Source of the DNA: Limnomonas spitsbergensis
Lineage: Eukaryota; Chlorophyta; Chlorophyceae; Chlamydomonadales
Direction of reading: 5' to 3'
Assembly: GCA_037349105.1 (NCBI GenBank)
Contig: JAYJMM010000123.1
Span: forward strand, 930,001-994,000
DNA: 64,000 nt
The translations under genes were made by a program, and so were the position numbers. The number at the start of each line of letters is the position of its first letter. Position 1 is the first letter of the stretch. Positions 33,478 to 46,900 of the stretch are shown here, piece by piece. Under the pieces are notes generated by a model, which saw only the letters and a list, made by a program, of their open reading frames with translations, was not told the DNA's origin and did not search any database.

Positions 33478-33715
33478 TTATTCCCCTCCTCCCCCCACTC
33501 CCTCCCTCCCTCCCCTCTCCCTCCCCCCACTCCCTCCCTCCCTCCCCTCTCCCTCCCTCCTCGCTCCCTCCCTCCCCTCTCCCTCCCTCCTCCCTCCCTC
33601 CCCCCACTCCCTCCCTCCCCTCTCCCTCCCTCCCTCCCTCCCCTCTCCCTCCCTCCCTCCTCCCTCCCTCCCTCCTTCCTCCCTCCCTCCCTCCCTCCCC
33701 TCTCGTTGCCTCCTG
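33478..33715. repeat. Polypyrimidine tract (CCCTCCCTCC)n
   Basis: About 235 bp of almost pure C and T on the plus strand, built from CCCTCC and CCCCTCTCC words with mirror symmetry. Such tracts can form triplex (H-DNA). Long open frames on both strands here are composition artefacts. It is preceded by GTAAACAAT repeated three times (33425-33450). Confidence 0.9.
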
Positions 33716-34281
33716 TCTACATGAACGAGTTCCCATTTTCCTCCCTCCAACACAAATGTCACCCGTGTTTATTTTTGTGCGCAAGAGACTCCCCTTGGCA
33801 AAATGCTGGGCAGGCATCACAGGTCCAATGGGGACCAAACCTCGACTGGCCTACAGTACTTTTTTGTTAATTCCTCAACCCCTTACACCCAAATCCCGCT
33901 CCCCTTTTTTCCCCAGTCAGAGGCCCAAGCAGCATGGCTAGCTGCACCAGGCCTCCATGGCCAGAAGCCGTGACGTAGCAAAAGTGCAGCTGAAGCAATC
34001 GAAAATAGACAATGCATGTCACCCCATCGGACAAACAACGATAGCATTCTTCCTATTTCCTCCTCTGATCTCGCTGATTGCCTGTCATGACCCTCTTTCA
34101 GCATGGGGTGGATCCAAACACAGATATACTGGTCCGCTGTAACATCAGCAGCAAGTACTGTAACCAATGATGTACAATTTAAATATGTGAAGTACACCGG
34201 TACGCTAAAACAGCAACAACAACCGTTTTTGAGAGCTTCCATTAAAACTCTGAGCCTGACCCTGTTTACTTAGGTGCACGC

Positions 34282-34485
34282 CAGACCATCTTTGGGGGCT
34301 TGCCGAGCAAAATCTTTTGGAGCTTGCCGAGCAGCATCTTTGGGGACTTGCCGAGCAGCGTCTTTGGGGGCTTGCCGAGCAGCATCTTTAAGGGCTTGCC
34401 GAGCAGCATCTTTGGGGGCTTGCCAAGCAGCATCTTTGGGGGCTTGCCGAGCAGCATCTTTGGGAGCTTGCCAAACAGCTACCAC
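34282..34485. repeat. 24-bp minisatellite
   Basis: About eight copies of CTTGCCGAGCAGCATCTTTG plus GGGG. The unit is eight codons long, so frames on both strands stay open (GACRAASL on plus, MLLGKPPK on minus). No flanking exon is recognised. Confidence 0.9.
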
Positions 34486-35029
34486 TGGTTCAATTATCTT
34501 TAACCTGGACCGGTGGCTTCAACAACAGATCTTGCTGGATCGATCGCTGCCAGCTGTATGCCAGGTTATAACTGAATCGTAGCTGAAGCACACTAAAATG
34601 AGCAGATTTACCTGATGGGCAGAATCACACACGGCCCCTGTCTGCTGCCTCAGGAGTCGTCCATTGGTATACCCGCCTCCAAGTAGATAAGAGCCCGGTG
34701 TGCTGCCAAGTATTTCGAAGCTGGTACGTGGTCAAGAGGAAGGGTAGCATATTCAGGTAAATGCCTAAGGCTCGTCGCAAAGGGGTTTAGGGTGCAGGAT
34801 GAGGGTTGCAACAACATTTCCCGTTATATTCACATGGTGTGAACTGAAGTGCTAAGGGAAGCATAATCACCTCCGCCTCATTTTCAGAACAAGGCTCAAG
34901 ATGAATGAAATAATGCTCATACACCTTTGGGGTAAGGGTATAGGGCCATGGAGGCGTTCCCCATGGTTCAGCATCCCCTCTGATCTCCTTCCTCCCAATG
35001 GCTGGTGACATAGTTGGGATGCGCAGGTG

Positions 35030-35505
35030 AACCATCCTGGGGCATGGGCTCAGGAGTCAACCCCTGGGCCACATAGCCTGGCAGCATGGGCTCAGGAATC
35101 AACCCCTGGGCCACATAGCCTGGCAGCATGGGCTCAGGAATCAACCCCTGGGCCACATAGCCTGGCAGCATGGGCTCAGGAATCAACCCCTGGGCCACAT
35201 AGCCTGGCAGCATGGGCTCAGGAGTCAACCCCTGGGCCACATAGCCTGGCAGCATGGGCTCAGGAATCAACCCCTGGGCCACATAGCCTGGCAGCATGGG
35301 CTCAGGAGTCAACCCCTGGGCCACATAGCCTGGCAGCATGGGCTCAGGAGTCAACCCCTGGGCCACATAGCCTGGCAGCATGGGCTCAGGAATCAACCCC
35401 TGGGCCACATAGCCTGGCAGCATGGGCTCAGGAATCAACCCCTGGGCCACATAGCCTGGCAGCATGGGCTCAGGAGTCAACCTCTGGGCCACATAGCCTG
35501 GCAGT
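35030..35505. repeat. 42-bp minisatellite, about 11 copies
   Basis: The unit begins AGCATGGGCTCAGGA(G/A)TC and continues AACCCCTGGGCCACATAGCCTGGC in two parts. Almost the only variation is GAGTC versus GAATC. Being 14 codons long, it reads open on both strands (AWAQESTPGPHSLA plus; MLPGYVAQGL(T/I)PEP minus). A coding role is possible but has no other support. Confidence 0.92.
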
Positions 35506-37936
35506 GCATCACATGCTGTGGGTGAGCCATCCAACATGTGTGCCACATGGCAGCAGCATGGGCTCCAGTATCAATCCCTGGGTTGTTGTTTCAGCATAAA
35601 TAAAACATCCAAGAGCCTTTTTTCGAAAGGAGTAGGCAGAGCCAAACGGTTGGGCAATGTGAGAAGAGACACAAAAACACTAAGTATTTTAGTAAGGGTT
35701 GTTAGAGTTGTTCTGCCTGGCAGCGGATTTCTCGAGCCCATTGTCTCTCATGGTTCAGCTTGTGGGTGGTCTCCAAATTCACAGGTATAGGAAAGTTAAT
35801 ATGAAATTCGACCGCCGAACGTTTGACACAGATGACGACACTCTCAGAGTCTCAGAGCCGTGGCCTGTGGGCAGCATGGAGCCGTGGAGTTATGGAGACA
35901 TGGACTGGGCTAACATGCTTGACTAGAGCGGCGGGCAGCATGAGCCCAGCCCATCGTGCTTGAGTGGCTGAGTTTTAAGCTGCGCCGTCTGTACCCAGTG
36001 TCCATCCCCCCTGCCCATCACACACCTGCTCGACACCAGCCCTGGGTGCATGGCGGGATACCGAAACCAGCACCAGGGCGTTGAGGATGCTTGACGCCAG
36101 GAGCAGCGACGGTGGAGTTGCAGGCCCTACATGCGGAGAATTCCGCGGTCGCATTGTTTGAATACGGCTTGGTTTTTTGGGATGGCAAGACAGCCAAGGC
36201 CGTGTTGGTTCGAAATGCGGGTCTCTCGAAGGAGAATCTAGCTACGGTATGGCCCATGAGCAGCCACTGCCAGGGGGCCTGTGTTAAGTGGCTAATAGTG
36301 CATACGTATGGCATGCATGCTGTGAATGTCAAACGTCGGAGATCAGGGGGTAGTGTGACGCGCCGAAAAATCGACGAGACCGTGTACCAGGAAGGATGTG
36401 TGAAATGTGTGACATCACACTTCCAATCATCCTGTCTACCGTATTTTCCTAGATGTACATGAAAGTACAACGACCAACTGTCGCCCAACTCGCGCCCACA
36501 ATGTGGATCTGGTTAGGATTATCCCAGGATTCTGTCTGGCGCCCACTTTTGGCTCAGATCAAACCCAATGCGAACGCGCGTAGGTTTCGTCTCGTTCTTC
36601 ATGTTTAACAGCCTCGTGCCGGATCACGCACGTCGTCATCATTGCATCAGAGTCCTAACAGCTTACCTGCCGGGCCACGCGCCACAAAAACACCACGTGC
36701 GGTTGAGCCGTTGAGACCAGTACTGACAGTCTGACATGAGTCATATTCTTCAGTCACACTTTGCCTTGTCGCTTTCCAAATTTCCATCCCTCGACACCTG
36801 CCTCGATCCCTGAAGTAAGCATGGAAGTTTACGCAATACATTATGCAAGCTTGCCCTAATATCTGTCTGATAGATCCAGGGTTTGCTTTTCAAACTATCG
36901 ACATGTATGTTTGAATGGTGAGGTCATATAAAACATTATCAATTTTGCCACAGCATATTCTACTTATCCAATTCGCCAACCAATTATCCGTCGTCTGAGG
37001 TCATCAACCAGCAGGTGAATGCGTTGGTCGTGTGCCGCCCATCGTATTGGTCGACCTCACTGTCGTCCACTCTGTCTGAGACCTGGCTTCGGGTTATCTC
37101 GCTCACTGAATCGTTCGAAGCCCCCCCCTGCCCCCCTCGCTCGTTATGCATTGCTTTTGATAAGATTCACAACCGGCTAGACCGGCTGGCATGCAATCAC
37201 CACGGACCTCAATTCATGACCGGCTAGACCGGCAGACATGCAACCACCACATATGCGTCGGCAATCGGCATACATACAGCTCTTGCCGTTTACGCTACTT
37301 ATGCATCCATGCATCTGACTCAGATGGTATGTTGCCCCCCTCAATTGTGTCCTGATTGGTGCACATTGCATGGTATCCACTGCACTGTGATGCCTCACGT
37401 TCCCGCGCATGTTCGTTAGGCCAGTGCGTCATAAACTGCTGCTCGTATCTGCCCAGCCTAGTAAACGGCAGTGCACATGACGGATCGCCTCATATCAGAA
37501 TATCAGATGCCCTCTATCTTTACCCCGTCTTCTTTCACCCCGTTTCCTAGGACAAGCCTTAACTGACGCAGGGAGCTGCGGCTGGTGTCACGCCAAGCCT
37601 GCCGGCTATTATTATAGCTTGCAGCCGCTAGTTTATCAGTGGCGAGCGATGCTTGCCAAGACCACCAGACTGTTCGTATCAAGTACAGGTACGTAGCGGA
37701 GAGTTCATTGATGCTATCGAAACTTTTCAAACCATCTCCTACTGCTGTACGTTGCCGTTTGTATGTCCGTTGCCACGAATCGCCTAACCATGCGCCAACA
37801 AGGCAACAATTCGAATTGCTGGCTATCAACAAGCAAGTCTAGCATCAACCGCCAAGTGCGTCCATATACGATGATGGGTCTGCTGCAGCTGACAGTGAGG
37901 CCCGTCGGTAGTGTCTGACGACCACATCCGGATTGA
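35506..37936. other. Upstream region of the giant surface-protein gene
   Basis: No firm gene. At 36091-36247 a plus-strand segment (VALFEYGLVFWDGKTAKAV, then VRNAGLSKENLAT before a GTATGG donor) looks exon-like, and could be a beta-sandwich of the ASH/MSP type found in ciliary proteins. I could not find partner exons, so I do not call a gene. The last several hundred bases should contain the promoter and leader of the gene starting at 37937. Confidence 0.4.
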
Positions 37937-40900
37937 ATGATGCGCACAGGTCTACCATCCTCCTCCGAGTGTGACACAATGAGCACCAGCAGCCAGGAGG
38001 GAGTTTCGGTAAGCAGCAGCAACACAGCAGCAGCTGTGATTACTGCTTTTTCTCCTTCAGGCGGGTCAGGACGGCACAACAGCAGCAGCAGTTTCAAAAT
38101 CAGCCACAGACACAGCCGCTGCAGCAGCAAAGGCCTGAGCAGCTACAGGGGGTGTGGTGGTCTCCTGCTGGTCATGTTTTACTTCATCTCCGCCCAGCTT
38201 GCGACCTCACTGCCACTCCTCTCCGCCAGCTCACCCCCTCCAAGTCCACCCCCGCCGCTTCCACCTCAATTTGTTGACACGGACGCCTGCCTAGGACCTC
38301 TGTCATGGGGTTCCGGAGCGATTGTAGGCTACACCATCTACTCTGCCATCGACTTTGCACTGCAAGGATACAGCGCTTCAAGCTACCACTATACGACATG
38401 GCGCACAATCAACTTTACTGTCACCAACGGCGGCCCCGCCAAAGACTACACATCGTCCCTGGTGGGTGGATCAGGCTTGGTCAACTTGTACCCCACTGCC
38501 ACCAACATCAGCAGCTCATGCACGACAAGCCTCTCTGGAAATGTGTGGAACTCGTTCGACGTACTGGGCAGCTATGGCAACACATTCCTGGCTGCAGCAG
38601 CCCTACCGGTGCCCCTCCTCGGCTTCTCCAATTCTGCAGCCGCAACGTGGTGTGGACGCATTTCGTCGCCGGCAAAGCTCACCATGAGTTTTTCCTCCAC
38701 CATGTATCCCTCAGCCCTCTGTAGCCTTCACACCAACATTGTTGCATGCGAGAGCAGCATCCTGACTCCTTATCCAGGCGAGAAAGCAGGTACACCGATG
38801 GACTGCAAACCGTATGCCACCCAGGGGGCATCGGATGGCCAATCAACCACTTCCCAGACATGGGATGAGACACCTTCACCTCCATCCCCTCCTTCACCCT
38901 CATCCCCTCGACCTCCACCTTCCACACCTCCTATGCCACCTTTTCCCTTTCCGCCACCCTCTCCCTCCCCCCCCCCCTCTCCTCCCCCTCCCCCCCCTCC
39001 CTCCCCCCCACCCTCTCCTCCCCATCCACCCTCTCCCTCCCCACCACCCTCTCCTCCCCCTCCACCCTCTCCCTCCCCACCCCCCTCTCCCTCCCCACCC
39101 CCCTCTCCCTCCCCACCCCCCACTCCTCCCCCTCCACCCTCACCCTCCATACCCCCCTCCCCCCCCCCTCCACCCTCTCCATTCCTACCCCCCTCTCCTC
39201 CTCCTCCACCATCACCCTCTCCACCACCCTCTCTAGCCCAACCCTCATCCCCTTCACCACCACCATCTCCATATCCACTACCTCCTCCTCCCCATCCACC
39301 CTCTCCCTCCCCACCCCCCTCTCCTCCCCCTCCACCCTCTCCCTCCCCACCCCCCTCTCCCTCCCCACCCCCCTCTCCCTCCCCACCCCCCACTCCTCCC
39401 CCTCCACCCTCACCCTCCATACCCCCCTCTCCCCCCCCTCCACCCTCTCCATTCCTACACCCCTCTCCTCTTCCTCCACCATCACCCTCTCCACCACCCT
39501 CTCTAGCCCAACCCCCATCCCCTTCCCCACCACCATCTCCATATCCACTACCTTCTCCTCCCCATCCACCCTCTCCCTCCCCAACCCCCTCTCCTCCCCC
39601 TCCCCCCTCTCCCTCCCCCCCCACCTCTCCTCCCCCTCACCCCTCCCCCTACCCACTGCCCTTTACCCCTCCTCCCCCCACTCCCTCCCCCCCACCCTCT
39701 CTCCCCTCTCCCCCCCCTCCCTCCCCCACACCCTCTCCTCCCCATTCACCCTCTCCCTCCCCACCCCCCTCTCCTCCCCCTCCACCCTCTCCCTCCCCAC
39801 CCCCCTCTCCCTCCCCACTCCCCTCTCCCTCCCACCCCCCCACTCCTCCCCCTCCACCCTCACCCTCCATACCCCCCTCTCCCCCCCCTCCACCCTCTCC
39901 ATTCCTACCCCCCTCTCCTCCTCCTCCACCATTACCCTCTCCACCACCCTCTCTAGCCCAACCCCCATCCCCTTCCCCACCACCATCTCCATATCTACTA
40001 CCTTCTCCTCCCCATCCACCCTCTCCCTCCCCACCCCCCTCTCCTCCCCCTCCACCCTCTCCCTCCCCACCCCCCTCTCCCTCCCCACCCCCCACTCCTC
40101 CCCCTCCACCCTCACCCTCCATACCCCCCTCTCCCCCCCCTCCACCCTCTCCATTCCTACCCCCCTCTCCTCTTCCTCCACCATCACCCTCTCCACCACC
40201 CTCTCTAGCCCAACCCCCATCCCCTTCCCCACCACCATCTCCATATCCACTACCTTCTCCTCCCCATCCACCCTCTCCCTCCCCACCCCCCTCTCCCTCC
40301 CCGCCCCCCTCTCCCTCCCCACCCCCACCACCCTCTCCCTCCCCACCACCCTCTCCCTCCCTACCACCCTCTCCCTCCCCACCCCCACCCCCCTCTCCCT
40401 CCCCATCCCCCTCTCCTCCCCCTCCACCCTCACCCTACATACCCCCCTCTCCTCCCCCTCCACCCTCTCCATTCCTACCCCCCTCTCCTCCCCCTCCACC
40501 ATCACCCTCTCCACCACCCTCTCTAGCCCAACCCCCATCCCCTTCCCCACCACCATCCCCATATCCACTACCCTCTCCTCCCCCTACCCCCTCTCCTCCC
40601 CCTCCCCCCTCTCCCTCCCCCCCCACCTCTCCTCCCCCTCACCCCTCCCCCTCCCCACTGCCCTTTACCCCTCCTCCCCCCACTCCCTCCCCTTCACCCT
40701 CTCTCCCCTCTCCCTCACCTCCCTCCCCCACACCCTCTCCTCCCTATCCACCCTCTCCCTCCCCACCACCCTCTCCTCCCCCTCCACCCTCTCCCTCCCC
40801 ACCCCCCTCTCCCTCCCCACCCCCCTCTCCCTCCCCACCCCCCACTCCTCCCCCTCCACCCTCACCCTCCATACCCTACTCTCCCCCCCCTCCACCCTCT

Positions 40901-43900
40901 CCATTCCTACCCCCCTCTCCTCCTCCTCCACCATCACCCTCTCCACCACCCTCTCTAGCCCAACCCTCATCCCCTTCCCCACCACCATCTCCATATCCAC
41001 TACCTTCTCCTCCCCATCCACCCTCTCCCTCCCCACCCCCCTCTCCTCCCTCTCCACCCTCTCCCTCCCCACCCCCCTCTCCCTCCCCACCCCCCACTCC
41101 TCCCCCTCCACCCTCACCCTCCATACCCTACTCTCCCCCCCCTCCACCCTCTCCATTCCTACCCCCCTCTCCTCCTCCTCCACCATCACCCTCTCCACCA
41201 CCCTCTCTAGCCCAACCCTCATCCCCTTCCCCACCACCATCTCCATATCCACTACCTTCTCCTCCCCATCCACCCTCTCCCTCCCCACCCCCCTCTCCTC
41301 CCTCTCCACCCTCTCCCTCCCCACCCCCCTCTCCCTCCCCACCCCCCACTCCTCCCCCTCCACCCTCACCCTCCATACCCCCCTCCCCCCCCCCTCCACC
41401 CTCTCCATTCCTACCCCCCTCTCCTCCTCCTCCACCATCGCCCTCTCCACCACCCTCTCTAGCCCAACCCCCATCCCCTTCCCCACCACCATCTCCATAT
41501 CCACCACCCTCTCCTCCCCATCCACCCCCTCCCTCCCCACCCCCCTCTCCTCCCCCTCCACCCTCTCCCTCCCCATTCCCCTCTCCCTCCCCACCCCCTT
41601 CTCCCCCCCCATCCCCCTCTCCTCCCCCTCCACCCTCACCCTCCATACCCCCCTCTCCTCCCCCTCCACCCTCTCCATTCCTACCCCCCTCTCCTCCCCC
41701 TCCACCATCACCCTCTCCACCACCCTCTCTAGCCCAACCCCCATCCCCTTCCCCACCACCATCCCCATATCCACTACCTTCTCCTCCCCATCCACCCTCT
41801 CCCTCCCCACTTCCCTCTCCTCCCCCTCCACCCTCTCCCTCCCCACCCCCCTCTCCCTCCCCACCCCCCTCTCCCTTCCCACCCCCCTCTCCCTCCCCAT
41901 CCCCCTCTCCTCCCCATCCCCCCTCACCCTCCCTCCCCCCCTCTCCTCCCCCTCCACCCTCTCCATTCCCACCCCCCTCTCCTCCTCCTCCACCATCACC
42001 ATCCCCACCACCCTCTCTAGCCCAACCCACATCCCCTTCCCCACCACCATCTCCATATCCACTACCCTCTCCTCCCCCTACCCCCTCTCCTCCACCACCA
42101 CCCTCTCCCTCCCTACCACCCTCTCCCTCCCCACCACCCACTCCCTCCCCACCACCCTCTCCCTCCCCACCACCCTCTCCCTCCCCACCACCCCCTCCCT
42201 TCCCACCACCCCCTCCCTCTCAACCACCTTCTCCATCTCAACCACCTTCTCCTTCTCCATCTCAATCACCTTCTCCATCTCAACCACCTTCTCCCTCTCC
42301 CTCTCAACCACCTTCTCCCTCTCCCTCTCAATCACCCTCTCCCTCTCCCTCTCAACCACCTTCTCCTTCTCCATCTCAACCACCTTCTTCTTCTCCCTCT
42401 AAACCACGTTCCCCCTCTCCCTCTCAACCGCCCTCTCCTTCTCCATCGCCCTCTACCTCCCCAACGCCTTCTCCCTCTCAACCACCTTTTCCCTCTCCTT
42501 CTCAACTGCTCTCTCCTTCTCCACCGCCCTCTCCCTCCCAAACACCCTCACCATCTCACCCACCTTCTCCCTCTCCCTCTCAACCAACCTCTCCTTCTCC
42601 ACCGCCCTCTCCCTCCCCAACACCCTCACTTCCCCCTCCAGTCTCTCTCTCCCTACCTCCCTCTCCCTCCCTACAGATATCCCCGATCCGACCATCATTT
42701 CCCTCCTTACCACCCCTGCCACCTCCACGGCCACCACCCTCTCCCTCCCCACCCACCCCTCCTCCACGACAACCACCCTCTCCCTCCACCTCCACACCAC
42801 TCTCTACTGCACCACCAACCCCTCCATCCAATCCCTCCTCTCCTTCCCTGCCGGCCTATCCCCCTTTACCCCCTACTCCCACCACACCTCTCTCTCCCCG
42901 CCCCCCACCCTATCTGCCAACGCCACCCTCTCCCTTTCCAACACAATATTTTTCTCCACCAGACCTTCCACCTACTCCGCTCTTTCTCTTGATACCAATC
43001 CCTCCACCTCCTCCTCCCTCCCCCACATCGTCAACATATCCGTCCTCATCCCCACCTTCCCCCACCTCTCCTACCTTCCCACCCTCGCCCACCCTCCCAC
43101 CGTCACCGTCCCTACCAACCTCTCCCTTCCCACCACCCTCCCATAGCCCACCGCCCTCCCCACCACCCACTCCTAGCCCACCACCCTCCCCACCACCCTC
43201 TCATAGCCCACCGCCCTCCCCACCACCCACTCCTAGCCCACCACCCTCCCCACCACCCTCTCCTAGCCCACCCCCTTCCCCACCACCCTCTCCTAGCCCA
43301 TCCCCTTCCCCACCACCCTCTACAGACCCACCCCCTTCCCCACCACCCTCTCCTATCCCACCCCATTCCCCACCACCCTCTCCTGGCCCACCCCCTTCCC
43401 CACCACCCTCCCCCTTCCCACCGCCCTCCCCACCACCCTCTCCTAGCCCACCCCCTTCCCCACCACCCTCACCCTCCCCACCGCCCTCCCCACCACCCTC
43501 TCCTGGTCCACCCCCTTCCCCACCACCCTCACTCTCCCCACCCCCTTCCCCACCACCCTCTCCTGGCCCACCCCCTTCTCCACCACCCTCTCCTGGTCCA
43601 CCCTCTTCCCCACCACCCTCACTCTCCCCAACCCCTTTCCCACCATCCTCTCCTGGCCCACCCCCTTCCCCACCACCCTCTCCTGGTCCACCACCTTCCC
43701 CACCACCCTCACCCTCCCCACCGCCCTCCCCACCACCCTCTCCTAGCCCACCCCCTTCCCCACCACCCTCACCCTCCCAACCGCCCTCCCCACCACCCTC
43801 TCCTGGCCCTCCCCCTTCCCCACCACCCTCTCCTGGCCCACCCCCTTCCCCACCACACTCTCCTGGCCCACCGCCCTCCCCACCACCCTCTCCTGACCCA

Positions 43901-46900
43901 CCCCCTTCCCCACCACCCTCTCCTGGCCCACCCCCTTCCCCACCACCCTCCCCCTCCCCACCGCCCTCCCCACCACCCTCTCCTAGCCCACCCCCTTCCC
44001 CACCACCCTCACCCTCCCCACCGCCCTCCCCACCACCCTCTCCTGGTCCACCCCCTTCCCCACCACCCTCACTCTCCCCAACCCCTTCCCCACCACCCTC
44101 TCCTATCCCACCCCCTTCCCCACCACCCTCACCCTCCCCACCTCCCTCCCCACCACCCTCTCCTATCCCACCCCTTTCCCCACCACCCTCTCCTGGCCCA
44201 CCCCCTTCCCCACCGACCTCCCCCTCCCCACCGCCCTACCCACCACCCTCTCCTAGCCCACCCCCTTCCCCACCACCCTCACCCTCCCCACCGCCCTCCC
44301 CACCACCCTCTCCTGGCCCACTCCCTTCCCCACCACCCTCTCCTGGCCCACCCCCTTCCCCACCACCCTCTCCTGGCCCACCCCCTTCCCCACCACCCTC
44401 TCCTGGCCCACTCCCTTCCTCACCACCCTCTCCTGGTCCACCCCCTTCCCCACCACCCTCTCCTAGCCCACCCCCTTCCCCACCCCCCTCTCCTAGCCCA
44501 TCCCCTTCCCCACCACCCTCTACAGACCCACCCCCTTCCCCACCACCCTCTCCTATCCCACCCCATTCCCCACCACCCTCTCCTGGCCCACCCCCTTCCC
44601 CACCACCCTCCCCCTTCCCACCGCCCTACCCACCACCCTCTCCTGGCCCACCCCCTTCCCCACCACCCTCTCCTGGCCCACCCCCTTCTCCACCACCCTC
44701 TCCTGGTCCACCCTCTTCCCCACCACCCTCACTCTCCCCAACCCCTTTCCCACCATCCTCTCCTGGCCCACCCCCTTCCCCACCACCCTCTCCTGGTCCA
44801 CCCCCTTCCCCACCACCCTCACCCTCCCCACCGCCCTCCCCACCACCCTCTCCTAGCCCACCCCCTTCCCCACCACCCTCACCCTCCCAACCGCCCTCCC
44901 CACCACCCTCTCCTGGCCCTCCCCCTTCCCCACCACCCTCTCCTGGCCCACCCCCTTCCCCACCACCCTCTCCTGGCCCACCGCCCTCCCCACCACCCTC
45001 TCCTGACCCACCCCCTTCACCACCACCCTCTCCTGGCCCACCCCCTTCCCCACCACCCTCCCCCTCCCCACCGCCCTCCCCACCACCCTCTCCTAGCCCA
45101 CCCCTTTCCCCACCACCCTCTCCTGGCCCACCCCCTTCCCCACCACCCTCCCCCTCCCCACCGCCCTACCCACCACCCTCTCCTAGCCCACCCCCTTCCC
45201 CACCACCCTCACCCTCCCCACCGCCCTCCCCACCACCCTCTCCTGGCCCACTCCCTTCCCCACCACCCTCTCCTGGCCCACCCCCTTCCCCACCACCCTC
45301 TCCTGGCCCACCCCCTTCCCCACCACCCTCTCCTGGCCCACTCCCTTCCCCACCACCCTCTCCTGGTCCACCCCCTTCCCCACCACCCTCTCCTAGCCCA
45401 CCCCCTTCCCCACCACCCTCTCCTAGCCCATCCCCTTCCCCACCACCCTCTACAGACCCACCCCCTTCCCCACCACCCTCTCCTATCCCACCCCATTCCC
45501 CACCACCCTCTCCTGGCCCACCCCCTTCCCCACCACCCTCTCCTGGCCCACCCCCTTCTCCACCACCCTCTCCTGGTCCACCCCCTTCCCCACCACCCTC
45601 ACTCTCCCCAACCCCTTTCCCACCATCCTCTCCTGGCCCACCCCCTTCCCCACCACCCTCTCCTGGTCCACCCCCTTTCCCACCACCCTCACCCTCCCCA
45701 CCGCCCTCCCCACCATCCTCTCCTAGCCCACCCCCTTCCCCACCACCCTCACCCTCCCAACCGCCCTCCCCACCACCCTCTCCTGGCCCTCCCCCTTCCC
45801 CACCACCCTCTCCTGGCCCACCCCCTTCCCCACCACCCTCTCCTGGCCCACCGCCCTCCCCACCACCCTCTCCTGACCCACCCCCTTCCCCACCACCCTC
45901 TCCTGGCCCACCCCCTTCCTCACCACCCTCTCCTGGCCCACCCCATTCCCCACCACCCTCTCCTGGTCCACCCCCTTCCCCACCACCCTCTCCTGGTCCA
46001 CCCCCTTCCCCACCACCCTCTCCTGGTCCACCCCCTTCCCCACCACCCTCACTCTCCCCAACCCCTTTCCCACCATCCTCTCCTGGCCCACCCCCTTCCC
46101 CACCACCCTCTCCTGGTCCACCCCCTTTCCCACCACCCTCACCCTCCCCACCGCCCTCCCCACCATCCTCTCCTAGCCCACCCCCTTCCCCACCACCCTC
46201 ACCCTCCCAACCGCCCTCCCCACCACCCTCTCCTGGCCCTCCCCCTTCCCCACCACCCTCTCCTGGCCCACCCCCTTCCCCACCACCCTCTCCTGGCCCA
46301 CCGCCCTCCCCACCACCCTCTCCTGACCCACCCCCTTCCCCACCACCCTCTCCTGGCCCACCCCCTTCCTCACCACCCTCTCCTGGCCCACCCCATTCCC
46401 CACCACCCTCTCCTGGTCCACCCCCTTCCCCACCACCCTCTCCTGGTCCACCCCCTTCCCCACCACCCTCTCCTGGTCCACCCCCTTCCCCACCACCCTC
46501 CCCCTCCCCACCACCCTCCCCACCACCCTCTCCTAGCCCACCCCCTTCCCCACCACTCTCACCCTCCCCACCGCCTTCCCCACCACCCTCTCCTAGCCCA
46601 CCCCCTTTCCCACCACCCTCTCCAGGCCCACCGCCCTCCCCACCACCCTCACCCACTCCACCGCCCTCCCCACCACACTCACCCACCCCACCGCCCTCCC
46701 CACCGCCCTCCCTGCCACCCTCAACCACCCCACCGCCCTCCCCACCATTCTCTCTTAGCCCACCCCCTTCCCCACCACCCTCATCCTCCCCACCGCCCTC
46801 CCCACCACCTTCCCCCTTCCCACCGCCCACCCCACCACCCTCTCCTAGCCCACCCCCTTCCCCACCACCCTCACTTACCCCACCGCCCTCCCTACCGCCC

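Noticed and set aside
34274..34582. Small cysteine-rich protein GACRAASL
   Set aside because: It is a 24-bp minisatellite with no supporting exon, signal peptide or flanking homology.
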